Of a DNA stretch of 64,000 nucleotides, positions 15,932-24,542 are shown in pieces. The stretch is from Palsa-661 sp035535015 (GTDB lineage Bacteria; Actinomycetota; Acidimicrobiia; Acidimicrobiales; UBA8190), in NCBI GenBank assembly GCA_035535015.1, contig DATLQU010000060.1, positions 62,001-126,000 of the forward strand, given 5' to 3'. A program made the translations under genes and the position numbers. The notes below the pieces were generated by a model that saw only the letters and a program-made list of their open reading frames with translations, did no database searches and was not told where the DNA came from. The number at the start of each line of letters is the position of its first letter. The stretch's first letter is position 1.

Positions 15932-16519
15932 GTGGCGCCAAACGGGATCGGAAGGGTCTCGAAGGCGGCCATCGTCGCCATCGCCGGCTTCAGCCTGGTG
16001 GTCGGCCTGACCGGTTGCAGCTCGGGCCCGGCCGGCCCGAAGACGGCTCGCCCCGCGACATATGGACCGGCCGGACACCGCTTCTCGGTGGCCTTCCCGT
16101 CGGCGCCCATCCGGGAGGTCGACACCGGCAGCCTGAGCGGAGGGCTGCCCCCCGGATCGAAGACCTACGGCTACCAGGTCAGCTCGGAGTCCGACATCTT
16201 CTCGAACTCCGCCGCCGTTCCTCCCGCTCCGGCCTACGGGGTGGCCATCGCCGCCACCACCTCCGGCTCGTTCGCCAGCCTGTTGAGCAACGGACTGGTT
16301 CACGAACTCAAAGCCGGAGCGGTGACGGTCAACGGACGGTCGGGCTTCGAGAAGGTCGGCCCCGAACGCTCGTTTCCGAGCCAGAGCAAGACCGCCGACC
16401 CGAACGCCTCCGAGGGTCTCCTGATCGTCCGTCGGGCCAGCACCGTCTTCCTCGTCCTGGCCGTCACGACCCAGCCGGCGACCACCCGGGCCTTCCTGGC
16501 CTCGTTCCGGGCGTCGTAA
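15932..16519 (+). CDS. Putative lipoprotein
   Basis: A 195-residue protein with a signal peptide and lipobox 'VGLTGC' (Cys about 29), then a globular domain beginning 'YGPAGHRFSVAFPSAP' and ending 'TTRAFLASFRAS'. The layout 'G-FSV-FP..P' to 'FL-SF' recurs in small actinobacterial lipoproteins of unknown role. GTG 15932 is the start. It lies 73 bases behind the SecD-like lipoprotein on the same strand, so the two may be cotranscribed. Confidence 0.75.
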   Translation: MAPNGIGRVSKAAIVAIAGFSLVVGLTGCSSGPAGPKTARPATYGPAGHRFSVAFPSAPIREVDTGSLSGGLPPGSKTYGYQVSSESDIFSNSAAVPPAPAYGVAIAATTSGSFASLLSNGLVHELKAGAVTVNGRSGFEKVGPERSFPSQSKTADPNASEGLLIVRRASTVFLVLAVTTQPATTRAFLASFRAS

Positions 16520-16543
16520 CGGGGCCGGGCGGGGGCCCTCGGC

Positions 16544-17008
16544 CTAGTCGGGCGGGGGCAGAAGGTTCTGCAGCCGGAGGTGTCCGAGGGCGACCAGTCG
16601 GCCGTCCTCGGCCTGGGTCATCCGGACCTCCCAGAACTGCTGGGTCCGGCCCTGCTGCAGGGCAACGGCCTCGACCAGGATCCGGCCGGCGGTGACGGAA
16701 CGGATGAAGTTGGTGCTGTTGGCCACCCCCACCACCCGCTGACCCCGGTGGCGGACGGCGAAGGAGGCGCCGTAGGAGGCGGCCTCCTCCACCACGGCGG
16801 CGTAGAGACCGCCGTGGACGATGGAACCGGGCTGGAGATGCTGCGGTCCGACGTCGACCCAGCCCGTCACCCGGCTGCCGGTGACCTCTTCCATGTGCAT
16901 GCCGATGGACCGGGAGAATCCCTCGGCCATACCGAGACCCGGGCCGTCGGGGCCGTAGGCGTGGGACGGGCCGCCCTCGTCGGCCGAGAAGACGTCGGGC
17001 GGGCTCAC
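16544..17008 (-). CDS. Hotdog-fold (PaaI-type) acyl-CoA thioesterase
   Basis: A 154-residue hotdog protein. 'PGSIVHGGLYAAVVEEAASYGA' contains the HGG motif and catalytic acidic residue of PaaI-type thioesterases, and 'VVGVANSTNFIRSV' is the next conserved strand. GTG 17008 overlaps the stop of the upstream acyl-CoA ligase (GTGA), so it is translationally coupled as the last gene of the FadE-SDR-FadD unit. It probably releases dead-end acyl-CoAs from the same pathway (inference). Confidence 0.85.
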   Translation of the reverse strand: MSPPDVFSADEGGPSHAYGPDGPGLGMAEGFSRSIGMHMEEVTGSRVTGWVDVGPQHLQPGSIVHGGLYAAVVEEAASYGASFAVRHRGQRVVGVANSTNFIRSVTAGRILVEAVALQQGRTQQFWEVRMTQAEDGRLVALGHLRLQNLLPPPD

Positions 17009-18696
17009 GAGCCGGCCGGGTCCCCGACGGCGCGCGCCCGGAGCTCGGTCTTCAAGACCTTGCCCGAGGCGTTCAAGGGCAGGCTCTCCACCATGCGGAC
17101 GGTCCGGGGGACCTTGTAATTGGCCATCTGCTCCCGGGCCCAGGAGGGGAGATCCTCGGCCAGCGCCGCCGGGTCGGTGCCGGGCCGGGGGACGACGAAG
17201 GCGCAGCCGACCTCGCCCATCCGGGGGTCGGGGACGCCGACCACCGCCACCTGGGAGACCCCGGGGTGACGGAGCAGGGCCCCCTCGATCTCGGCCGGGT
17301 AGGCGTTGAAGCCGCCGACGATGAACATGTCCTTCAGCCGGTCGGTGATGGTCAGGTTGCCGGCCGGGTCCATGAGACCGACGTCCCCGGTGTGGAGCCA
17401 GCCGTCGGGATCGATGGCCGCGGCGGTGGCCGCGGGGTCCTCGAAGTAGCCGGCCACCACGGTGTAGCCCCGGACGACGATCTCCCCCGGCTCCCCCGCC
17501 GGAAGAACATGGCCGTCCTGGTCCACGATCCGGACCTCGGTGCCGGGGATGGCCCGGCCCGAGGAGTGGGAGATCACCTCGGGGGCGTCGGCCTGCCGGC
17601 ACATGGTGACCACCCCGGTGGCCTCGGTCAGGCCGTAGGCGGTCAGGACGGTGGAGAAGGTCAGCTCCGAACGCATCCGGAGGATCAGCTCGACGGGGAC
17701 GGCGGCCGCCCCGGTGACGGCCAGCCGGAGTGAGGAGAGGTCGTGGGCCCCCCGGTCGGGATGGTCGAGGATCGACTGGTAGAGCGTCGGCGGCCCGGGA
17801 AGCATGGAGATCCGCTCGGCCGCCACCCGGGCCAGCACCCGGTCGACGTCGAAGACGGGCTCGGGGACGATGGTGGCCCCGGCGATCAGGCAGGCGACGA
17901 TGCCCGCCTTGTAGCCGAAGGTGTGGAAGAAGGGATTGACGATCAGGTAGCGGTCGGCCTCGGCCAGGCCGACGATGGCGGCCCAGCTGCCGAAGGCCCG
18001 CAGGGTCTGGCCGTGGCTGGTCATGGCCCCCTTGGGCCGGCCCGTCGTCCCCGAGGTGAAGATGATGTCGGAGAGGTCCTCCGGTTTCACCGCCCGCCAG
18101 GCTGCCATCACCGCCTGCCGGTCGGTGGGGACGCCCGCCAGAGAGCCCTCCCCCTCGACCACGCCCTCGGCCCCGGCCAGGAATTCGTGCCAGCCGAAGA
18201 TGGGGACCTCGTCGGTGGTGGTGGGCTCGGAGAGGGTGCCCACGTCGTCGCGGAGGAGGATTATCCGAACCAGTTCGGGCAGGTCCTGCTCCTCGAGCAT
18301 GGCCGGGTAGTCGAGGCCGAGAAAGCCCCGGACGGTGAAGAGGGCCTTGGCCCCCGAACGCTTCAGCACGTCGGCCGCTTCGGGGCCCTTGAAGCGGGTG
18401 TTCAGCGGCACCAGGATCGCCCCGGCCCCGAGCAGCCCCAGGGCGGCCAGCACCCATTCGGCCATGTTCGGGGCCCAGATGGCCACCCGGTCACCGGGGG
18501 AGATGCCGGCCGACATGGCCGCGGCGGTCACCCGGAGGGCCTCGGCCTCGAGCTCGGAGAAGGAGAGCCGCAGATCGCCGTCGACCAGAGCCTCGGCCTC
18601 GCCGAAACGCGCCGCGGCCGCCGCCACCAGACCGGGGATGGAGGAGTAGGCCAGATCGGCCCGGGGGTCCTCGACTGTCTCTCCTACCGGACTCAC
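17005..18696 (-). CDS. fadD3: Acyl-CoA ligase, FadD3-like
   Basis: A 563-residue ANL-superfamily ligase. The P-loop is 'DIIFTSGTTGRPKGAM' (about residues 213-228), with 'TAYGLTEATGV' and the adenylation motif 'GWLHTGDVG'. The hinge is 'ITDRLKDMFIVGGFNAYPAEIE' and the C-terminal catalytic Lys lies in 'PLNASGKVLKTEL'. In mycobacteria FadD3 ligates CoA to the bicyclic propanoate (HIP) left after steroid A/B ring cleavage, and its gene is grouped with fadE30 and ipdF. Exactly that trio occurs here in one operon. GTG 18696 follows the SDR stop by 10 bases. The symbol rests on sequence style plus context. Confidence 0.8.
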   Translation of the reverse strand: MSPVGETVEDPRADLAYSSIPGLVAAAAARFGEAEALVDGDLRLSFSELEAEALRVTAAAMSAGISPGDRVAIWAPNMAEWVLAALGLLGAGAILVPLNTRFKGPEAADVLKRSGAKALFTVRGFLGLDYPAMLEEQDLPELVRIILLRDDVGTLSEPTTTDEVPIFGWHEFLAGAEGVVEGEGSLAGVPTDRQAVMAAWRAVKPEDLSDIIFTSGTTGRPKGAMTSHGQTLRAFGSWAAIVGLAEADRYLIVNPFFHTFGYKAGIVACLIAGATIVPEPVFDVDRVLARVAAERISMLPGPPTLYQSILDHPDRGAHDLSSLRLAVTGAAAVPVELILRMRSELTFSTVLTAYGLTEATGVVTMCRQADAPEVISHSSGRAIPGTEVRIVDQDGHVLPAGEPGEIVVRGYTVVAGYFEDPAATAAAIDPDGWLHTGDVGLMDPAGNLTITDRLKDMFIVGGFNAYPAEIEGALLRHPGVSQVAVVGVPDPRMGEVGCAFVVPRPGTDPAALAEDLPSWAREQMANYKVPRTVRMVESLPLNASGKVLKTELRARAVGDPAGS

Positions 18697-18706
18697 GGGC
18701 GTCGGC

Positions 18707-19489
18707 TCACGGGTGTTGGGACGAGACGGAGACGACCTCGCCCGACATATAGGAGGAGTAGTCCGAGGCCAGGAAGACGATCACGTTGGCCACCTCCCAG
18801 GTCTCGGCCCCCCGGCCGAAGAGCTCCCGGCTCCGGAGCAGCTCCAGCTCCTCGTCGGCCATCACCCGGTTCAGAAAAGGATGGAGCGCCAGCGAGGGGG
18901 AGACGGCGTTCACCCGGACACCTGCCTCCGCTCCTTCGGCGGCGGCCGTCCGGGTCAGGGCCATCACCCCGGCCTTGGCCGCCGCGTAGTGGGCCTGGCC
19001 GGCCTGGGCCCGCCAGCCGAGCACGGAGGCGTTGTTCACAATTACTCCTGCCCCCCGGCCGAGCATGTGTCGGAGGGCGGCCCGGGTGCAGCGGAAGGTG
19101 CCGGTCAGGGTGACGTCGAGCACCGTCGACCACTGCTCGTCGGTCATCTCCACGATCTTCGCCGTCCCGCCGAGACCGGCGTTGTTGACGGCCACGTCGA
19201 TCCGGCCGTGGGCTACCACGGTGGCGTCGTAGAGGGCCTGGACTTCGCCTTCGTCGGTCACGTTGCAGGCCACGGCCAGCGGCCGGCGTCCCGTCAGCTC
19301 CCCCAGCTGATCGGCCGCCTCCTCCAGCCGGCGGGCGTGGGCGTCGGAGATCACCACGCTGGCTCCCTCCTCGGCGCAGCGCTTGGCCGTGGCGAAACCG
19401 ATCCCCGTCCCCGCCGCGGCGGTCACCACCACCACCTTCCCGGCCAGCAGCCCGTGGGCCGCCGGCTCCTCGGGAACGGTGGGGGTCAT
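18707..19489 (-). CDS. ipdF: Short-chain dehydrogenase, IpdF-like
   Basis: A 260-residue classical SDR. The cofactor motif 'TAAAGTGIGFATAKRC' is at about residues 24-39, with 'NNAGLGG', Ser in 'VNNASVLGWRA' and the YxxxK 'YAAAKAGV'. Its position between FadE30-like and FadD3-like genes matches Rv3559c/IpdF, which oxidises a hydroxylated CoA ester in degradation of steroid rings C and D. The start ATG overlaps the FadE stop (ATGA, 19489-19486), so translation is coupled. Confidence 0.8.
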   Translation of the reverse strand: MTPTVPEEPAAHGLLAGKVVVVTAAAGTGIGFATAKRCAEEGASVVISDAHARRLEEAADQLGELTGRRPLAVACNVTDEGEVQALYDATVVAHGRIDVAVNNAGLGGTAKIVEMTDEQWSTVLDVTLTGTFRCTRAALRHMLGRGAGVIVNNASVLGWRAQAGQAHYAAAKAGVMALTRTAAAEGAEAGVRVNAVSPSLALHPFLNRVMADEELELLRSRELFGRGAETWEVANVIVFLASDYSSYMSGEVVSVSSQHP

Positions 19490-20691
19490 GCCGGCACCTT
19501 CGACCCGGCCGCCGGCTTGGGTTCGGCCGGGAGGCCGAGGACCCGCTCGCCGATGACGTTGCGCTGGATCTCGTTGGAACCGCCGTAGATGGTGTCGGCC
19601 CGGGAGAAGAGGAAGATCCTCTGGCTCTCCGAGAGTTCATAGGGCGAACCGTCGGCCACGGTGGCCTCGGTGCCGAGGACGTCCATGGCCAGCTCCCCGA
19701 GCTCCCGGTGCCAGGACGCCCAGAAGAGCTTCGAGATCGAGGCCTCCGGCGGGGCGACCGGACCCTCCAGGCCGGTCAGGGAGCGGAGGGTGTTCAGCCG
19801 GAGGATGAAGAGCCGGATCCATGAGTCGGCCAGCCGTTGCCGGAGGACGGGGTCGGCGGCCCGACCGTTCTTCTTGGCCGTCTCCAGGATCCGGTCGAGC
19901 TGCTTGTGGAAGTGGACGATCTCTCCCAGCAGACCCACCCCGCGCTCGAAGGCCAGGGTGGCCAGGGCCACCCGCCAGCCGTCGTTGACCTCGCCCACCA
20001 CCAGATCGAGTGCAGTCCGGGCTTCGGTGAAGAAGACCTCGTTGAACTCGGCCGTCCCCGTCAGCTGCCGGATGGGCCGGACCTCGATGCCGGGTTGGTC
20101 CATGGGAACGAGGATGTAGGAGAGGCCCTTGTGCCGGAGCTGTCCAGGGTCGGTCCGGGCCACCACGAAGCACCAGTCGGACCACTGGGCGTAGGAGGTC
20201 CAGACCTTCTGGCCGGTGATCGACCATTCGTCGCCGTCGCGCAGGGCCCGGGTCTGGACGTTGGCCAGGTCCGAGCCGGCGTCGGGCTCGGAGTAGCCCT
20301 GGCACCAGAGCTCGGTGCCCAGCCGGATGGGTTCGAGGAATCGGGTCTTCTGGGCCTCGGTGCCGTAGGCGATCAGGGTGGGACCGATCAGGCCTTCCCC
20401 CATCACCCCGACCCGGGCGGGGGCGTCGGCCCGGGAGTACTCCTCGTTCCAGATCACCTGCTGGGACATCGGAGCGCCCCGGCCGCCCCACTCTCCGGGC
20501 CAGCCGATGCCGATCCAGCCGTCGGCCCCGAGCTTCCGCTCCCAGGCCAGCCGGACCTCCCGGTTCTCGTGCTCCGAGCCGGCCCGTCCCGCCCCCCGGG
20601 CGTCGGCGAATTCCCCCACCAGATTGGCCTCCAGCCAGGCCCGGGCTTGGCGCCGGAAGGCGGCGTCCTCGGGGCTGTCGCGGAGGTCCAT
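19486..20691 (-). CDS. fadE30: Acyl-CoA dehydrogenase, FadE30-like
   Basis: A 401-residue acyl-CoA dehydrogenase. 'ELWCQGYSEPDAGSDLANVQT' (about residues 128-148), 'GQKVWTSYAQWSDWCFVVART' and 'LTGTAEFNEVFFTEAR' follow mycobacterial FadE30 closely, as does the end 'LFSRADTIYGGSNEIQRNVIGERVLGLP'. FadE30 dehydrogenates HIP-CoA, the FadD3 product, so both steps are encoded here. It is the first gene of the operon. The upstream region carries an inverted repeat (20750-20769) and is shared with the divergent msrB. Confidence 0.85.
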   Translation of the reverse strand: MDLRDSPEDAAFRRQARAWLEANLVGEFADARGAGRAGSEHENREVRLAWERKLGADGWIGIGWPGEWGGRGAPMSQQVIWNEEYSRADAPARVGVMGEGLIGPTLIAYGTEAQKTRFLEPIRLGTELWCQGYSEPDAGSDLANVQTRALRDGDEWSITGQKVWTSYAQWSDWCFVVARTDPGQLRHKGLSYILVPMDQPGIEVRPIRQLTGTAEFNEVFFTEARTALDLVVGEVNDGWRVALATLAFERGVGLLGEIVHFHKQLDRILETAKKNGRAADPVLRQRLADSWIRLFILRLNTLRSLTGLEGPVAPPEASISKLFWASWHRELGELAMDVLGTEATVADGSPYELSESQRIFLFSRADTIYGGSNEIQRNVIGERVLGLPAEPKPAAGSKVPA

Positions 20692-20749
20692 CGCCCGGCG
20701 ACGTTACCAAAACAGCCCCATTTGCCTTTTTGGGCCGGCCGGGCTGATC

Positions 20750-20769
20750 GTTCCCCGAAGGCCGGGAAC
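20750..20769. promoter_or_regulatory. Inverted repeat in the fadE30-msrB divergent promoter
   Basis: GTTCCC-N8-GGGAAC is a perfect 6-bp dyad between the divergently read acyl-CoA dehydrogenase and msrB genes. It does not fit the KstR or KstR2 consensus I know. It could be an operator for either gene or chance. Confidence 0.35.
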
Positions 20770-20855
20770 AGCCGCCCTCCGGCCGGTGTTTTCCAGCCAT
20801 GCGATTGTTACCGAAATCTCTTTCCTCACCCAGCCACAACAGCAAGGAGCCGGCC

Positions 20856-21284
20856 GTGACCCCCGAGACAGTGAAGCCCGAGATCGTGAAGACCGAGGAC
20901 CAGTGGAAGGCCGAGCTGGGCACCGAGCGCTTCCACGTACTGCGGCAGAAGGGCACCGAGCCGGCCTGGACGGGAACCCTGCTCGACGTCCATGACCGGG
21001 GTCTCTTCCGTTGTGCCGGCTGCGGCGCGGAGCTCTTCCGTTCCGACGACAAGTTCGACTCCGGCTCCGGCTGGCCCTCCTTCAGCCGGGCCATGGCCGA
21101 CGGCGTGGTCACCGAGCACGAGGACAACACCGTCGGCATGCGCCGGACTGAAGTCACCTGCACCCGTTGCGGAGGTCACCTGGGCCACGTCTTCCCCGAC
21201 GGCCCCGCTCCGACCGGCCAGCGCTACTGCATGAACTCCCTCTCACTTCAGTTCGAGCCGCAGGACCCGCCGGCCGAGAGCTGA
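20856..21284 (+). CDS. msrB: Peptide-methionine (R)-S-oxide reductase MsrB
   Basis: A 142-residue MsrB. The zinc-binding pairs are 'FRCAGCGAELF' and 'VTCTRCGGHLGHVF', 'SGSGWPSF' is the substrate loop, and the catalytic cysteine is in 'QRYCMNSLSLQF', with Cys rather than selenocysteine. It repairs the R-epimer of methionine sulfoxide. GTG 20856 has an SD-like AAGGAG 8 bases upstream. The in-frame extension from 20799 is unlikely. Confidence 0.93.
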   Translation: MTPETVKPEIVKTEDQWKAELGTERFHVLRQKGTEPAWTGTLLDVHDRGLFRCAGCGAELFRSDDKFDSGSGWPSFSRAMADGVVTEHEDNTVGMRRTEVTCTRCGGHLGHVFPDGPAPTGQRYCMNSLSLQFEPQDPPAES

Positions 21285-21441
21285 GATGTCACCGACCCCT
21301 ACCCCGGCGGTTCCCGGTGCTTTGCGCACGGGATCCCTCGGGCCACGGGGTCGGCGCCTCCGCCGCTTCGGCAGAGTCCTCGGTCGCCCTCAGGAATCGC
21401 GACGGCGTTGGGCGTTTCGGCGCTGAAGCCGGCTGATCGGT

Positions 21442-21831
21442 TCAGGTCGTCCTGCCGGTCCAGCCGTAGCCTTGCCAGGCGGCGAGGCGTTCTCCTTCTT
21501 CCAGACAGTCTGTGTGGGCTGTCACCAACTCTGCGGCTGTTGCCCCTGAGCGGTACCTGCGTGACAGATCGTGCAACGGGTTCTTCTCGATCTCGTTGGA
21601 GACGAGTTCTCCACAGACGGCACAGACGCCCGGAAACGCCCGGGTCCGGTTGGCGAAGTACTCGAGCCGGATCAGGTTTCCTTCCGAGAGTTTGATCACG
21701 GCCAGAACGACGTTCTCGTGTCCGTCGGCGTTCTGTCCCTCGGACGGCTCTGGGAGCAACTGCCGCGCCTCGTCCAACTGCTGGGCCGGGAAAAGAACAG
21801 CCAGTTTGGCTTCGGCTTTGGGGGAGATCAT
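21442..21831 (-). CDS. Hypothetical protein with CxxC
   Basis: A 129-residue soluble protein. 'VVLAVIKLSEGNLIRLEYFANR' suggests strand-helix structure, 'GVCAVCGELV' has one CxxC pair, and 'TAHTDCLEEGERLAAW' follows. Not recognised. The reading frame is protein-like throughout, and the opposite-strand ORFs are not. Confidence 0.6.
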   Translation of the reverse strand: MISPKAEAKLAVLFPAQQLDEARQLLPEPSEGQNADGHENVVLAVIKLSEGNLIRLEYFANRTRAFPGVCAVCGELVSNEIEKNPLHDLSRRYRSGATAAELVTAHTDCLEEGERLAAWQGYGWTGRTT

Positions 21832-21916
21832 GGAGTCGACCAGAGAGCCTAGGTCCGCAATTCGCCGCCGCTCCGGCGGTAGCGTCGCGGGGACCCCGAG
21901 CGAGAGGGGGCGAGCG

Positions 21917-22135
21917 ATGCCCGCGTATTACAGCAAGAGCGACGAGGAAGACCACGTCTTCCACGTCTTCCTGGGTTGCCCCGAGGGGTCGAAGATCGAC
22001 AGGGACGACCGGGTGGAGAAGCTCAAGAAGCGCGCCATCTGCCAGGAATGCCTCGTCCTCATGAAAAGTGCCACCTGGGTACAGACGAACGGCCACCATG
22101 CCCACGAGCACCGCGCCCATGTAAAGGCGCGCTGA
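21917..22135 (+). CDS. Small Cys/His-containing hypothetical protein
   Basis: A 72-residue basic protein. 'FLGCPEGSKI', 'AICQECLVL' and His-rich 'NGHHAHEHRAH' could bind a metal, with three Cys and a His cluster. ATG 21917 is preceded by GAGAGGGGG. The frame is open to 21512 upstream, but that part is the shadow of the preceding minus-strand gene. Family unknown. Confidence 0.6.
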   Translation: MPAYYSKSDEEDHVFHVFLGCPEGSKIDRDDRVEKLKKRAICQECLVLMKSATWVQTNGHHAHEHRAHVKAR

Positions 22136-22151
22136 TCCCTCCGTTACTCCG

Positions 22152-22688
22152 TCAGCGCATGTGCGGCAGCGACTCGATCGGTTCGGTCGAGTCGTCGCTC
22201 CGGCCGGCGATCTCCCGCCGGGCGAATTCACGCAAGGCGACTTCGTGGGCCACCAGCAGTTCCGCCTCGGCCCGGTCGTCGTCCGCTACCTCCCCGATCC
22301 GCTCGTAGAGGGCGATGAAGTCGGTGGTGATCGCCTCGAAGGCGGAGAGGAAGTCGGTCCAGGCCAGATTGACCACCACCTCGCCCAGCGCCTCCGCCTC
22401 GGAGACGGTCTTCGGGTCGGGCTCGGTGGAGAAGCCGTTTCGGTGCATGGCAGGGACACAGGCCACCTTGGTCCGCTCTTCGAGCCGGGTCAGCAGCTCC
22501 ATCTTCCGCCGCCGCTCGGCGTTCTCACTGGCGGCGGCCACGATGCCGAAGAGAACTTCCCCGGAGACCTCGCCCTGGTAGGCCTTGAACCAGAGGCTGG
22601 CCAGATCGTCGGTCGGAGAGAAGACGGCGTTCGGTGCCGCTGCTTCCACGGTGTCGGGTGAGGGCTCCATGGCGGTCAGACTAGACAT
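22152..22688 (-). CDS. Hypothetical helical protein, possibly ferritin-like
   Basis: A 178-residue, almost wholly helical protein. 'RRKMELLTRLEERTKV' and 'AELLVAHEVALREFARREIAG' resemble helices of ferritin-like folds, but I do not see a complete ExxH pair set, so metal binding is uncertain. It converges with the small Cys/His gene. Confidence 0.65.
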   Translation of the reverse strand: MSSLTAMEPSPDTVEAAAPNAVFSPTDDLASLWFKAYQGEVSGEVLFGIVAAASENAERRRKMELLTRLEERTKVACVPAMHRNGFSTEPDPKTVSEAEALGEVVVNLAWTDFLSAFEAITTDFIALYERIGEVADDDRAEAELLVAHEVALREFARREIAGRSDDSTEPIESLPHMR

Positions 22689-22730
22689 CCCAGTTCACGG
22701 CCGCGTCCTCACTCTCCCCCTCCAACTGAT

Positions 22731-23223
22731 ATGACTCCACAGGGTGTAAAGCCCACTATTGGTGGGCACTGGCAACGCCTGGAGACGGAGCGGCTCGAGA
22801 TCAGTTGGCCCCGTCGGCTCCTTCTTCTCGTGGCCGGCGCCGCTCTCGTCATCCTGCTCGGTTTCGCCCTCTCCCTGGCCATGGCCCGGTAACTGGGACG
22901 ACGACAACGGCCCACGTTCCACCCCGGTTTCCACCACCCCTGGTTACACCACCACCGGCACCCCGTTTCCCCCACGACGGCCAACCCGGTGGCCGGAGGC
23001 GGCGGACCGTTCCGGTCACCACGAACCAGGGTGGCGCGTTGATCAACACCAACGCCCCGGTCGACGCCGCCGGTAACGGTGCCAGTGGCACGAGCAACGA
23101 CTCGGCATCGGTTCATTGGTCAACACCGATGCCCCGATCGATGCCGGTAGGCCGAACAATGGTTCGACATCAGGGACGCTGATCAACACCAACGCCCCGG
23201 TCGCCACGAATTCGGCCTCGTAA
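22731..23223 (+). pseudogene. Broken membrane-anchored protein with LINTNAPV repeats
   Basis: ATG 22731 opens a 53-codon frame with one clear transmembrane helix (RRLLLLVAGAALVILLGFALSLAMA), stopping at TAA 22890-22892. Downstream, fragments in changing frames read as one Thr/Pro-rich exported domain: 'PVSTTPGYTTTGTPFPP', 'TTANPVAGGGG', 'ALINTNAPVDAAGNG', 'SLVNTDAPIDAG' and 'TLINTNAPVATNSAS' before TAA 23221. The repeated 'L(I/V)NT(N/D)AP(V/I)' unit occurs three times. The likely ancestor is a single-pass surface protein with a low-complexity repeat tail, broken by about four indels. The short first ORF may still be translated. Confidence 0.5.
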
Positions 23224-23342
23224 CTTCAAAGGAGCGCTTTTCATCTCCTGAGGACAGCCTTCGGTCAAAGGTCACTCGCCCCGGTCCCGGTCGACAGCAC
23301 CCGGTCGGCCGACCGATACAGCCTCCTGAGAGGGTGGGGTCC

Positions 23343-24542
23343 ATGGCCGAGGGACGACCGCCGAAGACGCTGGAGGAGGCCTCCGAGCGGCTGCTGTGGT
23401 TCCGGGAGTTCGTGGCCGAGATCGACCTGGGGGCCATGAGCGGCGGTGAGGCCGTCGAGCATGGGGAGTTCTTCGCCAAGTTCGAGCGGACGGGAACGGC
23501 CGGGTCGATGGTGGTGGCCCCCAAGATCGCCGACTGCTTCGCCTGGCGTCAGGAGGGCCACCGGACGGCCGCCGATTTCCTGGCGGCCAAGATGGGCATG
23601 GCCCCGGGGACCGCCACCGGGGTGCTCGAGACGGCCCGGCAGCTGGCCGAACTGCCCGAGACGGCCAACTGCCTCCGCCGGGGGGACTTCTCACTGGCCC
23701 AGGTGAAGGCCATCGCCTCGGCGGCCAGCGTCCACCCGGGAGCCGAGGGGGAGCTGATCGAAGCGGCGGCCCGGACGGGGCTGAAAGGGCTGCAGAGGCG
23801 GTGCGAGAGGACGAAGGCCCTGGCCTCGTGGGAGAACGACGAGGTGGGCCGGGAGAACGCCATCCGGCGGAGCCGGTTCTTGCGGCACTGGACAGACGCC
23901 GACGGCGGGGTCCGGTTCGAGGCCAAGGTGGCCCCGGCCGAGGGGGCCCGGATCATCGAGACGGTGAAGGCGCTGGCCGGTCCCCTGGCCGACGAGGCCC
24001 GCCAGGCCGGCCGGGCCGAAGCCATGAGCGCCTATGCCGCTGACGCCTTCGTCCGGCTGGCCGACCACGCCATGGTGGGCACGGGGACGGGCATCGGCCG
24101 GCCCACGGTGGTGCTGCGGGTGGACCTGGCGGCACTGAAGCGGGGCGAGACCGAGGACGACGAGCTCTGTGAGATCCCCGGGGTCGGACCGGTCTCGGTG
24201 GCCACCGCCCGCCGGCTGCTCGGCGACTGCTTTCTGAAGATCGTGATCCGCGACGGCTACGACATCAGAAGCGTCTCGCATCCGGGCCGGAGCATCCCTG
24301 CGCTGATGGAGACGGCGCTGGCCGAAAGAGATCCCGGCTGCATGGTGCCCGGCTGTGACAACACGCTTTATCTGGAGACCCATCACCGGGTGCCGGTCCA
24401 CGAGTACGGACCCACGGCCATGGACAACCTGGTGAGGATCTGCAGCTGGCACCACGACCTGATCAGCCACGAGGGCTGGAGGATCGAAGGGGGACCGGGC
24501 CACTGGTCGTGGCATCCACCGCCCGACTTCGACGGTCTCTAG
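23343..24542 (+). CDS. DUF222/13E12-type protein with C-terminal HNH nuclease domain
   Basis: 399 residues. An N-terminal DUF222 (REP13E12-like) helical region spans about 1-300. A C-terminal HNH domain follows ('GCMVPGCDNTLYLETHHRVPVHEYGPTAMDNLVRICSWHHDLI'), with the CxxC zinc knuckle and the H...H...HH pattern complete. These genes are multicopy in many actinobacteria and often behave like mobile or domesticated endonucleases of unknown target. ATG 23343 follows GAGAGGG. The 3' end overlaps the next minus-strand ORF by four bases. Confidence 0.9.
   Translation: MAEGRPPKTLEEASERLLWFREFVAEIDLGAMSGGEAVEHGEFFAKFERTGTAGSMVVAPKIADCFAWRQEGHRTAADFLAAKMGMAPGTATGVLETARQLAELPETANCLRRGDFSLAQVKAIASAASVHPGAEGELIEAAARTGLKGLQRRCERTKALASWENDEVGRENAIRRSRFLRHWTDADGGVRFEAKVAPAEGARIIETVKALAGPLADEARQAGRAEAMSAYAADAFVRLADHAMVGTGTGIGRPTVVLRVDLAALKRGETEDDELCEIPGVGPVSVATARRLLGDCFLKIVIRDGYDIRSVSHPGRSIPALMETALAERDPGCMVPGCDNTLYLETHHRVPVHEYGPTAMDNLVRICSWHHDLISHEGWRIEGGPGHWSWHPPPDFDGL

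Noticed and set aside
16544..18457. 637-codon reading of the thioesterase
   Set aside because: Upstream part is a shadow frame of FadD3; the GTGA overlap gives a normal start.
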